Shown: positions 15,238 through 17,943 of the stretch, one piece after another
How positions within the stretch are numbered: position 1 is the first letter of the stretch
How the letters are laid out: each line of letters starts with the position of its first letter
Assembly: GCA_949127695.1 (NCBI GenBank)
Contig: CASBQH010000151.1
Span: forward strand, 1-17,943
DNA: 17,943 bases
Source: Synechococcales cyanobacterium PMM_0073
GTDB lineage: Bacteria; Cyanobacteriota; Cyanobacteriia; Elainellales; Elainellaceae
Direction: 5' to 3'
Notes under the pieces: model-generated
Seen by the model: the letters and a program-made list of their open reading frames with translations, nothing else
Database searches by the model: none
What the model was told of the DNA's origin: nothing
Made by a program: the position numbers and the translations under genes

Positions 15238-15828
15238 TTATCCTGGCAGCTCAGATGAGGTCAGATCAATTAGGGTCCCTTCGTCGCCTAACGTGTAGAT
15301 TTTTTGGATAATCAGCGGTAAACCTGCACCACGCAGCCCGCGCCTGACTCGCTCAGGCGTTTCGTCGAACAGCACAAACAAGGGGTGAAAATCCTCTGCG
15401 CCTTCGCTGAGCAAATGCTGCTGACGCTTGGGCATCAGCCACTCGTAGCCTTGGTTCAGCCAAATTTGGGTTTGCCGCCAGCGGTTTAGCAGCGCCGAGA
15501 AGTCTTCTTGAGGCCGATGAATAAAGATAAAAATTTCAACGCCGGTTTTGATTTTCCATTCTGGGTCACACATCAGAACGGCCAGATCCGCCGGTAGCCG
15601 AATCACCTCACCGGGCAAAACGCCGGTCTGGGCATCTGCTGCCGTAGAGGAGACAGCACTCCTGAGCCGAATCAGCGGCAGCGGAATCGTAATCACGCTC
15701 TCATCGGGTCGCCGCATACTCGGAATCAGCTCTAGGTAGGGGCGAAACTGCTTCAGCAGGGCGAGCGCCCCGCGATGGTCGCTGCATTCAGCCAAAACCT
15801 CTTCGTAATGGATCTGTGTGACCGCCAT
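15238..15828 (-). CDS. Protein of unknown function
   Basis: This is a 196-residue protein I do not recognise. It starts MAVTQIHYEEVLAECSDHRGALALLKQFRPYLELIPSMRRPDESVITIPLPLIRL. Predicted beta-strands alternate with helices (LPADLAVLMCDPEWKIKTGVEIFIFIHRPQEDF, then FHPLFVLFDETPERVRRGLRGAGLPLIIQKIYTLGDEGTLIDL), so it is probably a soluble alpha/beta domain. There is no signal peptide or membrane helix, and the few cysteines show no metal pattern. It is on the same strand as DUF2997, ycf35 and the ferredoxin, with 230 bp to DUF2997. It may be the first gene of that unit or a separate one. A promoter-like pair lies about 50 bp before the ATG. The VLFDETPERVRRGLRGAGLP segment is where I would look for conserved residues. 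Confidence 0.8.
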   Translation of the reverse strand: MAVTQIHYEEVLAECSDHRGALALLKQFRPYLELIPSMRRPDESVITIPLPLIRLRSAVSSTAADAQTGVLPGEVIRLPADLAVLMCDPEWKIKTGVEIFIFIHRPQEDFSALLNRWRQTQIWLNQGYEWLMPKRQQHLLSEGAEDFHPLFVLFDETPERVRRGLRGAGLPLIIQKIYTLGDEGTLIDLTSSELPG

Positions 15829-15880
15829 GAGATTCAGTGCTTAAAAGTCTTCAGCCGTCGAAATAGCTGCATGTCCTTAT

Positions 15881-15909
15881 ATTGTAACAAACTGTCATAA
15901 AATTCAGAA
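15881..15909 (-). promoter_or_regulatory. Possible sigma70-type promoter for the 196-residue gene
   Basis: On the minus strand TTCTGA (15909-15904) and TACAAT (15886-15881) are 17 bp apart, about 50 bp before the ATG at 15828. The -10 matches five of six consensus bases, while the -35 matches only three. It may drive the gene run toward the ferredoxin. Confidence 0.35.
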
Positions 15910-15975
15910 TTAGGAACCAGTGTCAACTACTGCTTGCCGAGTCTTGATGCATGGGTATCGCCAAATTTCTTTTCA

Positions 15976-16245
15976 CTAGAAAGCTTGAATCCATTCTTTA
16001 ATCTGATATTCTGTCCAGATGCCATGCTGCCAGTAGGGATCAGCTTCCACCAGCTGGCGCGCCGCTGCTTCGCTTTCGGCTGCATAAACGCCAAACACCT
16101 GGCTCAGATCTTGGGTGGGGCCCAGCGTAATGAGTGAACCCTCAGCCTTGAGCTTTGTCAAACGGTCGAGGTGAGCCTGACGGTGGGGCGCTCGTTTTTC
16201 CAGCACGTCGGCGCAGTAGCTGCCAAACAGAACGTATTTCGGCAT
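15976..16245 (-). CDS. YciI-like (YCII domain) protein
   Basis: This is an 89-residue ferredoxin-fold protein of the YciI family: MPKYVLFGSYCADVLEKRAPHRQAHLDRLTKLKAEGSLITLGPTQD, then VFGVYAAESEAAARQLVEADPYWQHGIWTEYQIKEW. The conserved His in RAPHRQAHL and the Asp before PY form the putative active site in this family. Members act as small hydrolases or dehalogenase-like enzymes, or serve as accessory domains, so the exact reaction cannot be stated. The frame also opens from a GTG ten codons earlier, but homologues begin at MPKYV. It follows the FAD monooxygenase by 48 bp on the same strand, which suggests that it may act on or protect from a product of that enzyme. That link is only inferred. 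Confidence 0.9.
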   Translation of the reverse strand: MPKYVLFGSYCADVLEKRAPHRQAHLDRLTKLKAEGSLITLGPTQDLSQVFGVYAAESEAAARQLVEADPYWQHGIWTEYQIKEWIQAF

Positions 16246-16293
16246 GAGAAAATCTTGAATTAGATCGCTTCGCACCTTATCACGAATCTAGAC

Positions 16294-17496
16294 TTACCAA
16301 TGCAGCCGCACCGGATGCAGACCGTAGCGCAGATGTCGTTGGCGAGACAGCCAGCGCCGGGAAATCAGCGGACGCGCTGCCGGAGCCACTCGCTTTAGCC
16401 CCCAACGCAGAATGGCAGTTTGGGCAATCAGGTTTGCCTGTCCCTGCTCATGCTGCTGGAGCTGTTGTGCGCGCTGAATCTCAGGCTCTCGCTCGGCTTG
16501 AATCTGCGGCAGAGCGGCGTCAATTGCGCTGGCTGTGGCGTTGGCTTGCAGCAGCGGCACGAGATAGTTGGCAGCCACCATCACATCCCGCAGCGCCAGA
16601 TTAATCCCCTGTGCGCGAATGGGAGCCATGGGGTGTGCCGCATCGCCCAGCAGCAAGACTCCGGGTTGCCACCAGCGCGGACAAGCGCCAAATACAACGT
16701 TGAGCAAAACAGGCGTTTCGAGCATGGCAGCATGGTTTTGCAGGTGTGCTGTAAACCAGTCGGGGCCGATAGCGGCGAGGCGAGCAGGCCAATCGACGCT
16801 TTTCCAGTCAAAGCTTTTCCCACCAGCCGAATCACGCGGCAGAATATAGGCCAGCTTTAAGCTGCTATCCCAGGAGCTATAGGCTCCCAAGCTTTCGCTG
16901 CCTCGAATGAAGCCGTAGAACACCGAGCGCTGGGCTGCGGGTAATGGCGCAGGCAGGCGAAACCAGAGCAGATTGCTGTCGTAGTCGCGCTTTTGCAGAT
17001 GCAGATTGGTCAGTCGGCGCAGCGTTGAACCGCGTCCATCGGCACCAATTACCAGATCGGCGGGGATTTCCTGACTGGCTCCAGCTTGGTTGACGCTCAC
17101 GCCTGCTACGCGCTCTGACTCATAGAGCAATGATTGGACGCTGCCTTGCACAAATCGAAACCCTGGATATTGTTCAGCTTTGCCCAAGACGGCTTTGAGA
17201 AATGCAGGCTGTGGGACAATAGTGGTCTGGAGTCCATCTGGCTCGTTGATCTGCACGATTGGACAATCTTCAATAATCATTTCCCAGCGCTGAATCACCT
17301 GCGTCGGAATATGATCGAGCAGCTCCAATAGCCCCATCTGAGCTAGCGCATCGAGGCCGCTGGGCATTAAGCCTTCGCCCCGAAACACCCGATCGAGGCT
17401 AGTGGCTTCGATCAGCGTTACCTCAAGACCCTGACGAGCCAGCAGGTAGGCCAGCGTTATGCCCGTTGGCCCTGCTCCCACAATGACAGTTTGCAT
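16294..17496 (-). CDS. FAD-dependent monooxygenase (PHBH/UbiH-type fold)
   Basis: This is a 400-residue flavoprotein. The N-terminal dinucleotide-binding motif GAGPTG is at 7-12, followed by an acidic E30 ending the second strand (LIEA). The second FAD motif DLVIGADGRGSTLR lies at about 147-160 and the GDAAHPMAPIRAQGINLALRD block at about 284-304. These three are diagnostic of group A aromatic hydroxylase-like monooxygenases, which use NAD(P)H and oxygen. The substrate is unknown. Candidates in cyanobacteria include quinone-ring and carotenoid-like compounds, but nothing in this sequence chooses among them. The last about 40 residues are basic (RRWLSRQRHLRYGLHPVRLHW) and could lie at a membrane surface. 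I start at the ATG at 17496; a GTG directly before it extends the frame by one residue. It is followed by the YciI-like gene. Confidence 0.93.
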   Translation of the reverse strand: MQTVIVGAGPTGITLAYLLARQGLEVTLIEATSLDRVFRGEGLMPSGLDALAQMGLLELLDHIPTQVIQRWEMIIEDCPIVQINEPDGLQTTIVPQPAFLKAVLGKAEQYPGFRFVQGSVQSLLYESERVAGVSVNQAGASQEIPADLVIGADGRGSTLRRLTNLHLQKRDYDSNLLWFRLPAPLPAAQRSVFYGFIRGSESLGAYSSWDSSLKLAYILPRDSAGGKSFDWKSVDWPARLAAIGPDWFTAHLQNHAAMLETPVLLNVVFGACPRWWQPGVLLLGDAAHPMAPIRAQGINLALRDVMVAANYLVPLLQANATASAIDAALPQIQAEREPEIQRAQQLQQHEQGQANLIAQTAILRWGLKRVAPAARPLISRRWLSRQRHLRYGLHPVRLHW

Positions 17497-17501
17497 CACA
17501 A

Positions 17502-17523
17502 ATTCAAGCTACATTCAAGCTAC
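17502..17523 (-). repeat. 11-bp tandem duplication before the monooxygenase gene
   Basis: ATTCAAGCTAC is repeated exactly at 17502-17512 and 17513-17523, starting five bases upstream of the monooxygenase ATG (transcribed to the left). The period equals one helical turn. It covers the place of the ribosome binding site. Confidence 0.9.
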
Positions 17524-17620
17524 ACTGAGAGACTAAGAACATCTACCAACTCCGTAATGGCACTGAGTTTTTTTCTGGACGAGAGAATTATTATTTAGAT
17601 TGCGAACTAGGGCTTAAACT

Positions 17621-17943
17621 ATGGCAAGACTCCCGGATGATACAACTGCGGGCGCTCGCAATCTCGGAACGCTTGATCGGCGCAGAAGGATCAGGGGTTC
17701 CTTGAGCATTAGCGACAGGGCATTTGACCTAGACGACTTCTTTAAGTTTAGAGTCGCTTCTAACGAGACGAACGTGGTCTTGTCACTACGGAATCTGCAA
17801 GCCAATGCTGATTTGCGGCTATTGGATGCAGAAGGCGCTTCTATTGCGGTTTCTCGCAGGCGCGGCACCCGAAACGAGCGGATTGATCGAAAGCTAGACG
17901 CAGGCGAGTATTTCATTCAGGTGAGCCAAGATGGCGTTAATAC
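17621..17943 (+). CDS. Pre-peptidase C-terminal (PPC) domain protein, 5' part only
   Basis: The frame from the ATG at 17621 is open to the window end, 107 codons. The ATG has AGGG at 17609-17612 eight bases before it, and an in-frame TAA lies just upstream at 17615. The sequence shows the PPC pattern: ARNLGTLDRRRRIRGSLSISDRAFDLDDFFKFRVAS..NVVLSLRNLQANADLRLLDAEGASIAVSRRRG....ERIDRKLDAGEYFIQVSQDG. In cyanobacteria this beta-sandwich domain often repeats in large secreted or calcium-binding proteins and accompanies peptidases. There is no N-terminal signal peptide. The long minus-strand ORF opposite it is only a shadow. Unusual for such domains is the string of arginines (DRRRRIR, SRRRGTR). The rest of the protein, and so its function, lies beyond the window. 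Confidence 0.8.
   Translation, partial: MARLPDDTTAGARNLGTLDRRRRIRGSLSISDRAFDLDDFFKFRVASNETNVVLSLRNLQANADLRLLDAEGASIAVSRRRGTRNERIDRKLDAGEYFIQVSQDGVN

Noticed and set aside
17614..17916. 100-codon open frame on the minus strand near the window end
   Set aside because: The plus strand over the same bases codes for a recognisable PPC domain with a Shine-Dalgarno and an upstream in-frame stop. The minus frame is its shadow.

Overview
The window is a piece of a cyanobacterial chromosome, with G+C slightly above one half by eye. The lineage call rests on several genes that I know mainly from cyanobacteria or plastids: a CBS-CP12 fusion protein, Ycf35 (DUF1257) beside a DUF2997 protein and a single-cluster ferredoxin, short-form HisG, a DICT-domain histidine kinase, and a small 'VYDP / WL.QRFY' protein. 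One HIP1 octamer (GCGATCGC) agrees with this. I cannot name the genus. I see no tRNA, rRNA, CRISPR array, transposase or phage gene.

Layout. (1) 2-2128 (+): the proline-rich tail of an unknown protein, whose stop codon directly abuts the start of a DICT-GAF histidine kinase. (2) 2156-7108 (-): a run of five genes transcribed leftward, accC, a NUDIX hydrolase, CBS-CP12, proA and an orphan ABC-2 ATPase, with gaps of 10 to 65 bp. (3) 7143-8495 (+): rsmH, divergent from accC, then a small acidic protein. (4) 8593-8895 (-): a small cyanobacterial protein with an intrinsic terminator, followed by a gap of about 460 bp. (5) 9360-13761 (+): a MocR-type regulator, the Calvin-cycle/pentose-phosphate transketolase with its own terminator, and hisG. 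(6) 13886-15828 (-): an unknown 196-residue protein, DUF2997, Ycf35 and a 4Fe-4S ferredoxin, probably one conserved module. (7) 15976-17496 (-): an FAD monooxygenase followed by a YciI-like protein. (8) 17621 to the end (+): the start of a protein with a pre-peptidase C-terminal (PPC) domain, cut by the window edge.

Most genes are core metabolism: fatty-acid synthesis, proline and histidine synthesis, carbon fixation and ribosome maturation. Two genes concern Calvin-cycle carbon flow, transketolase and CBS-CP12. The CP12 part of the latter has lost one cysteine of its C-terminal pair and gained another elsewhere.

I did not find a clearly new defence or mobile system. The most unusual sequence-level pattern is a series of short perfect tandem duplications (7 to 17 bp) that sit at gene boundaries. 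Four occur in a row across the leader and first codons of the MocR gene. One creates a five-codon upstream ORF whose stop overlaps the proA start. One 17-bp duplication fills the gap between ycf35 and DUF2997. The ferredoxin/Ycf35/DUF2997 module, whose function I do not know, is the best candidate for new biology at the protein level.
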